A stretch of DNA of 39,146 nt from Anaerolineae bacterium (GCA_016931185.1 JAFGFI010000241.1:1-39146); one strand, 5' to 3'; positions 9,625 through 19,569 are shown, counted from the stretch's first letter. Notes: generated by a model not told the origin, from the letters alone. Made by a program: numbers and translations.

Positions 9625-9987
9625 ATGTACGGTATGACACCCGAAAGTTTGCAGAAAATGTATGTGAAGGGCAGTTTAAAAAACCAGGATGCCGGCTTTG
9701 TGTTCCAGGTCAAGAACCTGGTAGATTCTGGGGCGGTGAGCGGGATCGCTAAACTCATTGTAGATGGCGAGGAGAAATCATTGGATGGCATCACAGTTGA
9801 GATGGGGGGCAAGGTCCGTCCGGTGGCTGAGATATCGTGGTCATCTTCACTCTACGTCTATTACGGCGCAACAATGACCATCTATGTGCCCGGCCCACTG
9901 GAAGCCGGAGAGCACACGATCACATTCACAGTCAAAGCGCCAGAGTTGGGATCGTTGAGTCTACCCATTACGGATACGGTCGCCTAA
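9625..9987 (+). CDS. Small beta-sandwich protein, DUF6379/CGD-beta-like
   Basis: A 120-residue soluble protein, mostly predicted beta-strand, without signal peptide or membrane segment. The layout (an early FQVKNL strand, IAKLIVDGEE, then VYVPG-type LEAGEHTITF near the end) resembles the DUF6379/C-glycoside deglycosidase beta-subunit family, which pairs with a sugar isomerase-like alpha subunit to cleave C-glycosides. That similarity is recalled and weak. The start is well supported by AGGAGGT directly before TTAATATG. It follows the SIS and kinase genes on the same strand after 215 bases that include a dispersed repeat, so it may be part of the sugar locus or have its own promoter. No alpha subunit is in the window. 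Confidence 0.6.
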   Translation: MYGMTPESLQKMYVKGSLKNQDAGFVFQVKNLVDSGAVSGIAKLIVDGEEKSLDGITVEMGGKVRPVAEISWSSSLYVYYGATMTIYVPGPLEAGEHTITFTVKAPELGSLSLPITDTVA

Positions 9988-10036
9988 ACTACGTTATGAC
10001 TTAGGACTAATGGTGAATAGATAAAGAAAGAGTTGA

Positions 10037-10080
10037 GGTGTTTTTTTGTTGCCGGGCATAGCCGGCAACAAAAAAACACC
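10037..10080. repeat. Perfect 19-bp hairpin repeat
   Basis: GGTGTTTTTTTGTTGCCGG (10037-10055) pairs perfectly with 10062-10080 around a six-base loop. It has the same GTGTTTTT arm and a similar GCGGCTTTAGCCG right flank (10090-10102) as the hairpin at 6931-6971. It lies between two convergent genes and could terminate transcription from both sides: one arm ends in seven T residues in either reading direction. Confidence 0.8.
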
Positions 10081-10166
10081 CTCTGTTTGCGGCTTTAGCC
10101 GTATTTAAGCGAATTTAGTGTGCTGGCCGAGAGTAACTCTTCACCCTTTAGCAGTACACTGGTATC

Positions 10167-10787
10167 TTAGCAAAAATCCGACACCGCGATTTCAAAACCG
10201 TGTACCACATGCGCGCGCACCACATCACCCGCCGCATACCGTCCTACTTGAGCATAGTGATCCTCATGTAGCACGAAAACTTCCACTGAGCAGATATCCG
10301 GGTCCACAATCCAATACTCCCGGACACCGGCTGCTTCATAAACCTCATATTTATCCCGGCGGTCATCTAGCCAATTGCTAGGCGAGAGGATTTCTACGAT
10401 CAGATCGGGCGCACCCTCGATAAACTTTTCCTGCACAATGTCCAAACGCTCTTGAGCAATAAACAAAATGTCAGGTTGGACAGGGGAAGCTAGATCAGCC
10501 AGAATAACATCAATAGGCGCATCATATACCTTCCCAAGTTGGTGAGTACGCACAAACTGATGCAAGCGCGCCACCAGATTAATACTTATTTCCTGATGCT
10601 GTGTTAGCGGTGCAGGTGACATACGCAAAGCTCCTTTGATAATCTCGTAACGCCAATGATCATTAGGCAAGCGCGCGTAGTCCTCATACGTCCACTCACC
10701 TTGACGCGGAGGCCAGAGACGCGGGTTAGTCTCAACCTTTACTGTCTCTACAGCAACCTGTACTTGTGGTACTGTGCTTACTGTCAT
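10167..10787 (-). CDS. Uma2 family endonuclease-like protein
   Basis: A 206-residue PD-(D/E)XK-fold protein of the Uma2 (DUF820) family. The core motifs are visible: YEIIKGAL (first acidic residue), VQPDILFI, LIVEILSPSN and the helix RRDKYEVYEAAGVREYWIVDP. These proteins are abundant in Cyanobacteria and Chloroflexota, and their biological role is unclear; many are mobile or toxin-like. GGGAG stands about eight bases upstream of the ATG on the minus strand. It is a single gene, converging on the sugar locus and separated from the sensor operon by repeat-rich sequence. Confidence 0.88.
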   Translation of the reverse strand: MTVSTVPQVQVAVETVKVETNPRLWPPRQGEWTYEDYARLPNDHWRYEIIKGALRMSPAPLTQHQEISINLVARLHQFVRTHQLGKVYDAPIDVILADLASPVQPDILFIAQERLDIVQEKFIEGAPDLIVEILSPSNWLDDRRDKYEVYEAAGVREYWIVDPDICSVEVFVLHEDHYAQVGRYAAGDVVRAHVVHGFEIAVSDFC

Positions 10788-10824
10788 TTTTTAACTCCCC
10801 GATTAACATATCAACAAATTGGCA

Positions 10825-10900
10825 GGGTTCAGAAACCTTGCTTTTTACCTTTACACTTTATGCCCTATCAAGCGCAAAAAGTGTAAAGGTAACTTGAACC
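10825..10900 (+). repeat. 76-base palindromic element, copy A
   Basis: It begins GGTTCA and ends TGAACC. Inside, 15-bp perfect arms (10845-10859 and 10878-10892, containing CCTTTACACTTT) enclose an 18-base core with ATGCCCTATCAAGCG. The second copy at 29611-29684 matches in its outer parts only as reverse complement (54 of 57 positions), while the 15-base core is identical in the same orientation. The core is therefore inverted between copies. There is no coding capacity. Confidence 0.9.
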
Positions 10901-11094
10901 ATCCCAACAAATTGAACGGAATACCCGATCACACTTCCAGTATAGCATAGCTCTTTACAAAAACCAAAAGCAACACCCTCCGCCCCCCACCCCGCATTTG
11001 CAAATTTTACAATTCTGTGCTTTGCTAGTTGTGTAATCCATAGAGAAATTTTCCGAATGAGATTCATACTCATAAATGAGAACAGGTACATCGC

Positions 11095-11121
11095 ATTTCA
11101 GAAAGTGCAATGCACCTATTT
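11095..11121 (+). repeat. 27-base palindromic motif, copy 1
   Basis: Matches the reverse complement of 38860-38886 at 24 of 27 positions. The centre GTGCAATGCAC is a perfect odd palindrome, like an operator. It sits 103 bases before the sensor operon, while the second copy sits just before the xylulokinase ribosome binding site. Confidence 0.6.
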
Positions 11122-11124
11122 GTA

Positions 11125-11173
11125 AGGAATTACCCATTAACGCGGTGCGTTCACCAGCAGTAGGATGAAAATT
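11125..11173 (+). repeat. 50-base gene-upstream repeat, copy 2
   Basis: Partner of 9466-9515, with about 42 of 49 positions alike. It is followed by short tandem repeats (about 11180-11207) that differ from those after copy 1, and then by the same TTTTCAAGGGAG block (11206-11217), which supplies the ribosome binding site of the next gene. Confidence 0.75.
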
Positions 11174-11223
11174 GAATCCGTAATTCGTAATTCGCTATTC
11201 GCTATTTTCAAGGGAGGTAGTTT

Positions 11224-12603
11224 ATGGATGATGGACTCACAACTCGCCAGACAGAGGCTATCCACAATATTGATATATGGCGGCAGAAGCTAGTCCGGCA
11301 ATTGCTGGTCGCGCTTAGCATCATCGGCGGCCCGGTAGCAGCTATGGCCGTTTACCAAGCTTATATACAAAATTATCCCGAGCAAATCCCTATTCGCCTG
11401 GGCATTTATTTATTGCTCATCGGCATTACCCTCTGGAAACGCAGTTCCTACAAAACTCAAGTATTGGTCATCATAGGTGTCTTTGGGGGATTTGGGCTTT
11501 TTAATATGACACAGTTTGGGATTAACGGTGATAGTAGTTATTTCTTGTTAAGCGCGGCTGTGTTATCATCGCTTTTCTTTGACAGATGGCGTAGCCGCGG
11601 GAGCATCGCCATTCTCCTCTTAGGATTATTGGGGATGGCCTGGGCGCTCACATCGGGATATATCATCGTATATTATCCCGGTACAACTACTCCCCGCAGT
11701 ACAGAGTGGGAAGGTTGGCTTTTATCCATATTGATCTTCCTGGCAATGAGTATTGCTCTCGGACACGCGCAAACTTATCTGCTTAATCACTTAGCAAGTG
11801 CGCTGACACAAAGCCATCAGTTAACCCAGGAATTGAGGGTTGAAAGGGCCGAGCTAGAACAACAAATCGTGGAACGCACCCGGAATGCAGAAACAGCTCG
11901 CGCCGAGGCCGAATCTACCAATGAAGCCCTTCAAATGCAGATGTGGCTTGTGACAGGCGAGGCACAATTCAACGAATCGCTGCGGGGCGAACAAGACCTG
12001 GTTACACTTGCAAACCACATTATCTGCCAATTATGTACTTATATTGAAGTGCCGGTGGGAGCGCTATATTTCCGTGAGGGCAATAAGTTACAACTTCTAG
12101 GGCGTTATGCTTATACATCCCCCCTCCATCACCCAGGACACTTCCAATTAGGTGAAGGATGGATAGGCCAAGTAGCTCAAGAACAACGGCTGCAAATTTT
12201 GGACACTATTACAGACACTACAGGTACACCGCAGCTTATCGTCGCTTCCGGTTTGGGACAAACACACCTACGCTATATATTAGGCGCGCCGTTCCTCTAC
12301 GAGGGACAAGTCAACGGTGTGTTGGAATTAGGATCTTCGCGCGCATTTACAGACACACAAATAAACTTCGTAGAGAAAATGTTAGAAACCATCGCTATCG
12401 CGCTCAACACAGCCGAAAATCGCGCGCGTATTAATACGCTGTTGGAAGAAACACAACGTCAGGCGAACGAACTTCAAGCCCAGGAAGAAGAACTGAGGGC
12501 CATCAATGAAGAATTGGAGGCACAGACTGAACATCTACGCCATCAACAAGAACAAATGCTTAATGAGTCTAGAGCACGTATATCGAGGGGGGAACATGGT
12601 TAA
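11224..12603 (+). CDS. Membrane-coiled coil-GAF sensor without kinase
   Basis: A 459-residue protein. Residues about 24-190 form five to six transmembrane helices of a MASE-like sensor region. Next is a coiled coil with VERTRNAETARAEAES, a GAF domain (about 255-400) and a C-terminal coiled coil ([20 protein letters not shown]). It ends there: no HisKA, HATPase, GGDEF or other output domain follows. The same membrane-coil-GAF-coil plan occurs in the next two genes. AAGGGAGG precedes the ATG by five to six bases. It probably senses a signal and passes it by coiled-coil pairing with the kinase two genes downstream; that is inference. It could also be a kinase cut short by an old duplication event. 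Confidence 0.85.
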   Translation: MDDGLTTRQTEAIHNIDIWRQKLVRQLLVALSIIGGPVAAMAVYQAYIQNYPEQIPIRLGIYLLLIGITLWKRSSYKTQVLVIIGVFGGFGLFNMTQFGINGDSSYFLLSAAVLSSLFFDRWRSRGSIAILLLGLLGMAWALTSGYIIVYYPGTTTPRSTEWEGWLLSILIFLAMSIALGHAQTYLLNHLASALTQSHQLTQELRVERAELEQQIVERTRNAETARAEAESTNEALQMQMWLVTGEAQFNESLRGEQDLVTLANHIICQLCTYIEVPVGALYFREGNKLQLLGRYAYTSPLHHPGHFQLGEGWIGQVAQEQRLQILDTITDTTGTPQLIVASGLGQTHLRYILGAPFLYEGQVNGVLELGSSRAFTDTQINFVEKMLETIAIALNTAENRARINTLLEETQRQANELQAQEEELRAINEELEAQTEHLRHQQEQMLNESRARISRGEHG

Positions 12604-14029
12604 CACTTGGGATAAACTCAGACGCTTATTATCGCCTCCAATCTTTGAGGATAATGAAGAAAAAACCCGGATCGCCGGATTGCTCAATATTATCTTGTGG
12701 AGTGTCCTTCTTCTGGAAATCCTGCGCAGCCTGAGTTTTATTTTCATACCTGAAGTCGACCTCACCGTATCTCTGGCAGCGACAGTGAGTGTACTCATCA
12801 TTACCGGTATTCCGTTCTATATGATGCACACCGGGCGGGTACATGCGGCCACGCGTATCTTTCTCAGCCTGACATGGATATCGATCACGGGGATAAATAT
12901 TATGTATGGAGGCGTGCGCGGAGCCGGATATGTTATCTACATTGAAGTTATTGTCGTAGCCGGATTGTTATTGGGAGAGCGCGATATCCTCAATTTTGCG
13001 ATATCCGGTGTCGTTAATGGATTAGGGTTATTTTTGCTAGAGCGTCAAAACATTATAACGCCCAACCCCAGTATGCTGCGTATGGAAGTTGCATTTGGCA
13101 TCGTAAGCCAAGTTTTCATTACCGTGACCGTCTTGATTATTCTCTACCATCGCAGTTTTACGCAAGCGATAGAACGTATGCGACGCAATGAACTAGCATT
13201 GACCCAGAGTAATCGGGAATTAGCTGCAATGCAGGCGTCCCTTGAAGCACAAGTAGCCGAACGCACACGTAATGCCGAGGCAGCCCGCGCCGCCGCCGAA
13301 GCAGCTCACCAATCGCTTGAGACACAAATGTGGCAGGTCACGGGTCTGGCTCAATTGAGCGATGTGATGCGCAACAAACAAAACATTCTCACACTGGCGA
13401 CGGCGGTACTCGAACAGATATGTCCTTATCTGGATGCGCAAGTAGGGGTACTCTATATCCGAGAGGAGAACTCACTAGTCTTAGCAGGTACGTACGCTTA
13501 CCAACCGCCGGAAGGAAAAACTTTGCGTTTTGCGGTAGGAGAAGGCGTTGTCGGGCAGGTCGCTGCGGAAGGCATACCCCATTATCTGAACCGTACCATG
13601 CCCATACCTGCATCTGATGCTATGATTGGGACGGAAACCACTGACAAGTTGGTATCCTCTTTTGGCACCATTACCCTGAACCACATCGTTCTCTATCCTA
13701 TCCTACACGGGGAAACGGTGATGGGCGTGATCGAGTTTGGCCGGCTGACACGGTTTACAGAAGTCCATATCCAACTGTTGGAACAAGCACTAGAGCGCGT
13801 CGCCGTCGTTATCAATACCGTGCAAACTAACGAGCGCATCCAGACCTTATTCCAAGAAACGCAACGACAGGCGGAAGGGTTACAGATGCAAGAAGAAGAG
13901 TTGCGCGCAGCCAATGAAGAGCTAGAGGCGCAAACGGAAAGTCTGCGCATTTCAGAGGCGCAATTACGCGAGAAGCAAATCGAACTTGAGGCTCTCAATG
14001 CAGAACTACGCCGGCAAGTGTCTGAATAA
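12596..14029 (+). CDS. Membrane-coiled coil-GAF sensor without kinase, paralogue 2
   Basis: A 477-residue paralogue of the preceding protein: six to seven transmembrane helices (about residues 22-205), coiled coil with [21 protein letters not shown] domain and C-terminal coiled coil ending [12 protein letters not shown]. Again there is no output domain. A longer frame opens at 12506, but ATG 12596 follows a GAGGGGGG ribosome binding site. It also gives an eight-base overlap with the previous stop (ATGGTTAA), typical of coupled translation. The membrane part is diverged from the neighbours while the coil-GAF part is well conserved, so the input may differ and the transmission be shared. Confidence 0.85.
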   Translation: MVNTWDKLRRLLSPPIFEDNEEKTRIAGLLNIILWSVLLLEILRSLSFIFIPEVDLTVSLAATVSVLIITGIPFYMMHTGRVHAATRIFLSLTWISITGINIMYGGVRGAGYVIYIEVIVVAGLLLGERDILNFAISGVVNGLGLFLLERQNIITPNPSMLRMEVAFGIVSQVFITVTVLIILYHRSFTQAIERMRRNELALTQSNRELAAMQASLEAQVAERTRNAEAARAAAEAAHQSLETQMWQVTGLAQLSDVMRNKQNILTLATAVLEQICPYLDAQVGVLYIREENSLVLAGTYAYQPPEGKTLRFAVGEGVVGQVAAEGIPHYLNRTMPIPASDAMIGTETTDKLVSSFGTITLNHIVLYPILHGETVMGVIEFGRLTRFTEVHIQLLEQALERVAVVINTVQTNERIQTLFQETQRQAEGLQMQEEELRAANEELEAQTESLRISEAQLREKQIELEALNAELRRQVSE

Positions 14030-14052
14030 ACGTGAGAAGGAACTGTATAATT

Positions 14053-17000
14053 ATGGAAACTGATAAACATCTTCAAGCAATTGAAACATTTGCAGACATA
14101 CTGCATAACTGGCGCAAAGAGCTAATACAGGGTGTATTGCAGTGGGCCACTGGCTTAGGATTTCTGGCGATGGCTGCTTCCTCCTATTACTCCTTCACAC
14201 AACAGGATTATAAGCTAATCGTTCTTTATTGGATATTTTATGCCTTCATCGTTCTCGCCGCTTTCTGGCGACGAGCATCTTATGAAATACAAGTCTGGAT
14301 TATTATGGGCATCCTTTATGGAGGGGCAATACTCAGCTTTGCTACTGAAGGGCGGGGTTCCCTAGGATACATGATGTTACTATGTACATCCTGCACCGCC
14401 GCTATTTTTCAAGGACGGAAAGCGGGATTAGTCAGTATCATCATCAATGTATTGATAGTAGGAGGCTTTGCCTGGGGTATTACCAGTGGAAGATTCACAG
14501 GTTATGTTGAAGTCAACTCTACTGCACACCCCGGTTGGGTGAGCAATACGACTATCTTGGTCTTGCTACTCAGTTTCTTAGTCAGTTCCATCAACTATAT
14601 CAGCACACATTTTATGGACGCGCTTAATCAAAGTATTGCGCAAGCACGCCATTTGCAGACCATTCGCCAAAATCTGGCCACTGAGGTTGCCGAACGCACC
14701 CAGAGCTTAGAACAAGCACGCGTTGAAGCTGAATCTGCCCGGCAAAAACTAGAGGCACAAATGTGGCAAATTGCGGGACAGGCCCAACTCAACCAACAGT
14801 TGCGTGGACAACAGGATTTGCCCACATTGGCGACCCACATCATTCACTATTTGTGCGAGTACATTAACGCCCCTATAGGGGCACTCTTTATCCGCGAGAG
14901 CGAAGATACATTCCATCTATTAGCCAGTCACGCTTATACGTATCGCCGGTACACGTCTCAGCGCTTTCGTTTGGGCGAGGGATTGGTTGGTCAAGCAGCT
15001 CTGGAAAAACGTATGCTCACTTACGCCGCTGTTCCGGCTGACTATGTTGCAGTGGTTACAGGATTGATTGAAATGCCTCCCCAACATCTTTTAATCGCTC
15101 CGATTATTTATGAAGATCGTGTCATCGGTGTGGTGGAACTCGGTTTGTTGGACACCTTAACACAAGCCCATCTGGATTTTGTGAAAAATACATTAGAGAA
15201 TATTGCGATCAGCATGACTACCACCCAGGCCCGGGCGCGCATTGACGAATTGCTTACGGAGACGCAACAACAGGCGCAAGCTCTCCAGATCCGCGAAGAA
15301 AACTTGCGAGCGGCTAATGCCGAATTGAGTCACCAAACCGAAAACTTGCGCCGTTCGGAAGCCCGGTTGCGAGAAAATCAGGCAAGACTGGAAGCAACCA
15401 ACAGTGAACTCGAAGAAAGTACACTAACCCTGCGCGCGCAACAGGCAGCACTCGACCAACAAAACAGAATATTAAAAGTCACACAACAGGAACTCGAAAA
15501 AAGAGCGGAAGACCTGGCTCTAGCAAGCAAATACAAATCTGAATTCCTGGCCAATATGTCCCACGAACTCCGCACTCCACTGAACAGTCTGTTAATCCTG
15601 GCCCGGATATTAGCAGCCAATGAGGAAGGCAATCTAAATGAAGAAGAAGTTCAGTCTGCCCAGATTATCTACAACAGTGGCAGTGACCTACTCAAGCTCA
15701 TCAACGACATCCTTGATCTTTCTAAAGTTGAAGCGGGCAAAATGGTATTCAATTTCGAACATACATCCCTAGCCGATCTGGCGCACACCATGCATATACA
15801 GTTCACGCCAATTGCCGAAGAGAAAGGTTTGATATTCAATGTCACAACAGACGAAAATCTCCCTGAAATGATCATCACTGACCGGCAACGAGTGGAACAG
15901 ATCGTGAAAAATATGTTGTCTAATGCGTTCAAATTTACCGATAAGGGTATGGTTACCCTCGCCATTGAACGTCACTCCCAAGATGAAGGAACCAAGCAAG
16001 TCGCCATTCGCGTAACAGATACGGGCATCGGTATGACACCCGAACAACAGGCTATTGTGTTTGAGGCATTCCAGCAGGCCGATGGCAGCACCAGCCGCCG
16101 GTACGGCGGTACAGGTTTGGGATTGGCGATCTCCCGTGAATTAGTCACCCATCTGGGCGGCCATATCACCCTGGAAAGCGCGCACGGGAAAGGTAGCACG
16201 TTTACAATATATTTGCCGGCGGAAGCAGAAAGAAGAAAGGAGAAGGAAGAAGAAAAGGGGCACAGAGAAGTAAGAGGTGAGGAGCAAGCAGATCATACAA
16301 CGACTTCCAGTGTCCAGTATCCAGTTTCCAAGATCCCGCTTCAAGTATCTGATGATCGGGATACATTAACAGCAGGGGACGAAATATTGCTAGTTATCGA
16401 AGATGATGCGCGCTTTGCCAAGATTGTGTGTGATGATGCACGGGCCAGACAGTTTAAATGCCTCATTGCGGAAGATGGGGAGACAGGATTGCACTTAGCC
16501 GAAGACCACCAACCTGCCGCCATTATCCTCGATCTCAATCTGCCCCGGATAAGCGGGTGGGATGTATTAGAATCGCTCAAGAACAATTCCAACACCCGGC
16601 ATATCCCCGTCCACATTATGTCAGCCAGTGAGCAGGATCTCAACGCTTACCGGATGGGGGCGATAGGTTTTCTCACCAAACCAGCCACGCCGGAAAGTCT
16701 GGAGAAGGCGTTCCAAACCATCGCGCATTTCACAACCCAAAACATCAAATCTCTGCTCGTAGTTGAAGACGATGTAGGCTTACGACGTAGTGTCAAACAA
16801 CTCCTAAAGGCCGAGGACATCCATATTCACGAAGCTGCAACCGGGCAAGCCGCGCTCACTGCACTGCAAAATCAGTCGTTTGACTGTATGATCCTCGACC
16901 TTAGTCTTCCAGATATGAGCGGGTTTGAAGTCTTGGAGCAGATGAATGTATCACAAGATGCAACTCATCCCAAATGTCCGGTCATTATCTACACTGGGCG

Positions 17001-17559
17001 CGCGCTCACCGAGGATGAAAATCACAAACTGTTGAAATATGCAAACAGTGTGATCATCAAGGGAGTAAAATCACCAGAACGGCTGTTGGATGAGGTCGCG
17101 CTATTTTTACACCAGATTGTGGCTAAAATGCCGGTAGACAAACAACGCGCCATCAAGCAACTACATGACAGGGAAATCGCTCTAGCCGGGAAGTGTGTTC
17201 TCGTAGTAGACGACGATATGCGCAATGCATTTGCACTCTCCAAATTGCTAAATGACAAAGGACTAAAGGTCAATATCGCGCGCAATGGACGCAAAGCCCT
17301 TGAGTTATTAGAAGCCAATCCTACTGAATTTGACATCGTGTTAATGGATATTATGATGCCTGAAATGGATGGTTATGAAACCATCGCGCGAATACGCGCT
17401 CAGGCTCAATTTCGCACACTCCCCATCCTGGCACTGACAGCAAAGGCCATGAGGGGAGATGCTGAAAAATGCATTGCAGTCGGCGCAAACGACTATCTGT
17501 CTAAACCGGTAGATGTGGATCGGTTATTTTCAATGTTAAGGGTGTGGCTCTATCAATAA
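14053..17559 (+). CDS. Hybrid histidine kinase: membrane-GAF-HK-REC-REC-REC
   Basis: A 1168-residue hybrid sensor kinase. In order: five to six transmembrane helices, coiled coil, GAF domain, long coiled coil, HisKA with phosphoacceptor H504 (SHELRTP), HATPase ([26 protein letters not shown]), then three receiver domains. The phosphoacceptor aspartates are D827 (LDLNLP), D949 (LDLSLP) and D1099 (MDIMMP). The second receiver lacks the usual conserved lysine context near its end (YANSVIIKG). A charged Lys/Glu/Arg linker (about residues 718-760) joins kinase and receivers. ATG 14053 is preferred to the GTG at 14032, which lies inside the AGAAGG binding site. No DNA-binding output is present, so phosphate may pass to a separate protein. 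Confidence 0.92.
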   Translation: METDKHLQAIETFADILHNWRKELIQGVLQWATGLGFLAMAASSYYSFTQQDYKLIVLYWIFYAFIVLAAFWRRASYEIQVWIIMGILYGGAILSFATEGRGSLGYMMLLCTSCTAAIFQGRKAGLVSIIINVLIVGGFAWGITSGRFTGYVEVNSTAHPGWVSNTTILVLLLSFLVSSINYISTHFMDALNQSIAQARHLQTIRQNLATEVAERTQSLEQARVEAESARQKLEAQMWQIAGQAQLNQQLRGQQDLPTLATHIIHYLCEYINAPIGALFIRESEDTFHLLASHAYTYRRYTSQRFRLGEGLVGQAALEKRMLTYAAVPADYVAVVTGLIEMPPQHLLIAPIIYEDRVIGVVELGLLDTLTQAHLDFVKNTLENIAISMTTTQARARIDELLTETQQQAQALQIREENLRAANAELSHQTENLRRSEARLRENQARLEATNSELEESTLTLRAQQAALDQQNRILKVTQQELEKRAEDLALASKYKSEFLANMSHELRTPLNSLLILARILAANEEGNLNEEEVQSAQIIYNSGSDLLKLINDILDLSKVEAGKMVFNFEHTSLADLAHTMHIQFTPIAEEKGLIFNVTTDENLPEMIITDRQRVEQIVKNMLSNAFKFTDKGMVTLAIERHSQDEGTKQVAIRVTDTGIGMTPEQQAIVFEAFQQADGSTSRRYGGTGLGLAISRELVTHLGGHITLESAHGKGSTFTIYLPAEAERRKEKEEEKGHREVRGEEQADHTTTSSVQYPVSKIPLQVSDDRDTLTAGDEILLVIEDDARFAKIVCDDARARQFKCLIAEDGETGLHLAEDHQPAAIILDLNLPRISGWDVLESLKNNSNTRHIPVHIMSASEQDLNAYRMGAIGFLTKPATPESLEKAFQTIAHFTTQNIKSLLVVEDDVGLRRSVKQLLKAEDIHIHEAATGQAALTALQNQSFDCMILDLSLPDMSGFEVLEQMNVSQDATHPKCPVIIYTGRALTEDENHKLLKYANSVIIKGVKSPERLLDEVALFLHQIVAKMPVDKQRAIKQLHDREIALAGKCVLVVDDDMRNAFALSKLLNDKGLKVNIARNGRKALELLEANPTEFDIVLMDIMMPEMDGYETIARIRAQAQFRTLPILALTAKAMRGDAEKCIAVGANDYLSKPVDVDRLFSMLRVWLYQ

Positions 17560-17576
17560 ATATTGTGGGAGATATT

Positions 17577-19406
17577 ATGGAGAAACCGCGGCCCCCAATT
17601 TTAATCGTAGACGACAGGCCAGAAAATCTTTTCGCGCTAGAGAAAATTCTGCGCCAACTAGACATCGAAATAATACAAACCACATCCGGTATGGAGGCCC
17701 TCGCACTCACCCTAGAACATCATTTCTTCGTGGCAATTGTGGACGTACAAATGCCGGAAATGGATGGCTATGAGTTGGTAGAATTGCTGCGCGGCAATCC
17801 CAGGACCGCCAGTCTGCCGGTGATCTTTGTGAGTGCAATTTATTCCGACGAATATCATCACCGCAGAGGTTACGACGCCGGCGCAGTAGATTTCCTCAGC
17901 AAACCATTTATGCCCGAAATCTTGCTCAGCAAAGTCAAAGTCTTTCTCGAACTGTACCACCAGCGGCGCCAACTTGAAATTGCAAATCTGAAACTTGCCG
18001 GGTTCGCCCGGCAGTTGGAGACCAGCGCCCGTGTCAGCCAACAGATTACGTCTATTTTGGACCTGAATGAGCTGCTGGCTGAAGTGGCCGAGCTAATTCG
18101 TATTGGATTTGACAGCTATTTCGTCGGAGTTTGGCTACTTGTTCCAGACCGCAAAGTGATCAAGTTAAATGCATGGGGGCAATCTCCCAATGTACCGCGT
18201 CTGGTATGTGAGTATGAAATCCCCCTAGAGAGCGAGAAAAGCATCATTGCACAAGTCTGTCGTAGCGGCACACTCTACCTGGCCAACGACGTAACTGCCG
18301 ATCCTGTTTATCTACCCAATGAAAATTTACCGGACACTGCATCTGAGCTGGTTATTCCCCTCAATGTGAAAACCTGTTTGTTAGGTGTCCTAGATATCCA
18401 AAGCGCGCAAACGGGTGTCCTTACGCCCGAAACCGTAAGTGCATTGCACATTCTGGCCGACCAGATTGCTATCGCCATCCGCAACGCGCGCCTCTACGCA
18501 GATATAAGACAGTTTAATACTGAACTTGAAAACCGGGTGCGAGAGCGTACTATCGAGTTAGAAAAAGCTTACACCCAGCTTGAGTTACTGGATCGCAACA
18601 AGTCCGAATTCATCCAGATCATCTCCCACGAGCTGCGCACTCCCCTTACATTGGTTAAAGGGTTTAGCCAGATCTTGTCCCGTGAAAAACAACTCCAAGA
18701 GGATCCTGAGTACCAAATTCAGGTACAGGGCATCCTCAATGGCGCTAACCGGATGGCAGAGATCGTGAACAGTATGCTCGACATCGTTAAAATTGATAAT
18801 AGCGTGTTAGATTTGTCACCCAAATGGCTCGATCTTCACGAGTTATTGATGTCCTTATGCAATGAATTGGCCGAACCAGTAGCGAAACGACAATTAACCC
18901 TAGACCTCCATCCGCTAACCGAATTACCACAAATTTATGCCGACCAGGACGCACTGTACAAGGTCTTCAGTAATCTACTTTACAATGCCATCAAATACAC
19001 GCCCAATGGTGGCAGGATCACGATTAGCGGATTTTTTTATACCTCTGATAAAAATGATCTTGCAAATGACCTGGTCGAAATTATCGTAAGTGATACCGGG
19101 ATTGGGATTGATCCGCAGGTACAGGAACTGATCTTCACGAAATTTTATCAAACCGGATCCGTGACACTACATTCCTCTGGCAGAACAAAATTCAAAGGTG
19201 GAGGCGCCGGCCTGGGACTGGCTATTGCGCGCGGCATCGTTGAAGCCCATGGCGGGCGAATCCAGGTAGAAAGCCCAGGTTATGATGAAAGCACCTGTCC
19301 AGGCAGCGACTTTCATGTATTTCTCCCGGTAGAACCAAAGTTACTATCCTCCAGGGAAATTACAACACAAATCGCAGAACTACGCGCCCATGCACTCTCC
19401 CAATAG
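17577..19406 (+). CDS. Response regulator-histidine kinase: REC-GAF-HisKA-HATPase
   Basis: A 609-residue cytoplasmic kinase with an N-terminal receiver domain (D56 in VDVQMPEMDG), a GAF domain (about 150-310), a short coil, HisKA with H351 (SHELRTP) and HATPase (NLLYNAIKYT, SDTGIGI, GGGAGLGLAIA). A GTG at 17544 is in frame, but ATG 17577 has GGGAG at a good distance. It begins 18 bases after the hybrid kinase. It could receive phosphate from the hybrid kinase on its receiver domain and so act as the next step of a relay. Closely related REC-GAF-HK proteins are common in Cyanobacteria and Chloroflexota. The operon contains no transcription factor. Confidence 0.9.
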   Translation: MEKPRPPILIVDDRPENLFALEKILRQLDIEIIQTTSGMEALALTLEHHFFVAIVDVQMPEMDGYELVELLRGNPRTASLPVIFVSAIYSDEYHHRRGYDAGAVDFLSKPFMPEILLSKVKVFLELYHQRRQLEIANLKLAGFARQLETSARVSQQITSILDLNELLAEVAELIRIGFDSYFVGVWLLVPDRKVIKLNAWGQSPNVPRLVCEYEIPLESEKSIIAQVCRSGTLYLANDVTADPVYLPNENLPDTASELVIPLNVKTCLLGVLDIQSAQTGVLTPETVSALHILADQIAIAIRNARLYADIRQFNTELENRVRERTIELEKAYTQLELLDRNKSEFIQIISHELRTPLTLVKGFSQILSREKQLQEDPEYQIQVQGILNGANRMAEIVNSMLDIVKIDNSVLDLSPKWLDLHELLMSLCNELAEPVAKRQLTLDLHPLTELPQIYADQDALYKVFSNLLYNAIKYTPNGGRITISGFFYTSDKNDLANDLVEIIVSDTGIGIDPQVQELIFTKFYQTGSVTLHSSGRTKFKGGGAGLGLAIARGIVEAHGGRIQVESPGYDESTCPGSDFHVFLPVEPKLLSSREITTQIAELRAHALSQ

Positions 19407-19436
19407 CTACCACGAACATTAGAGTTACATTAGATT

Positions 19437-19463
19437 TTAGCACTCTCCCCCTGAGAGTGCTTG
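19437..19463. promoter_or_regulatory. CIRCE operator 1 (HrcA site)
   Basis: TTAGCACTC, nine bases, then GAGTGCTTG. The left half matches the CIRCE consensus perfectly and the right half at seven of nine positions. The last three bases are also the start of the -35 box of the groESL promoter, so HrcA bound here would block RNA polymerase. Confidence 0.8.
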
Positions 19464-19489
19464 ACAAGATTAAACAACTATGTTATTAT
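19461..19489 (+). promoter_or_regulatory. groESL promoter
   Basis: TTGACA (19461-19466), a 17-base spacer, then TATTAT (19484-19489). It is the vegetative sigma type. It is flanked on both sides by CIRCE elements: the first overlaps the -35 and the second covers the expected transcription start near 19496. Confidence 0.85.
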
Positions 19490-19498
19490 AGTTAAGTG

Positions 19499-19525
19499 TT
19501 AGCACTCAAGGAGGTCGAGTGCTAA
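19499..19525. promoter_or_regulatory. CIRCE operator 2 (HrcA site)
   Basis: Perfect CIRCE: TTAGCACTC, nine bases, GAGTGCTAA. It lies at the start of the groESL transcript, 45 bases before the groES start codon, which is the usual place. No hrcA gene is in the window. Confidence 0.95.
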
Positions 19526-19569
19526 ATATACCAAAGAAATCTAAATTCTTATCAGTACGGAGGTAAGTA

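Larger units (their letters stand above)
10788..11223. other. Repeat-rich divergent intergenic region
   Basis: This 436-base stretch between the Uma2 gene (minus) and the sensor operon (plus) has no credible gene. It contains the 76-base palindromic element (10825-10900), the 27-base palindromic motif (11095-11121) and the 50-base upstream repeat (11125-11173). It also has a 7-base tandem repeat of the type TAATTCG/CTATTCG (about 11180-11207) directly before the sensor gene. Promoters for both flanking genes must lie here, but I could not assign good -35/-10 pairs. Confidence 0.7.

Noticed and set aside
10167..10787. Toxin-antitoxin or restriction module around the Uma2 gene
   Set aside because: No partner gene on either side. 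Uma2 proteins commonly occur alone.
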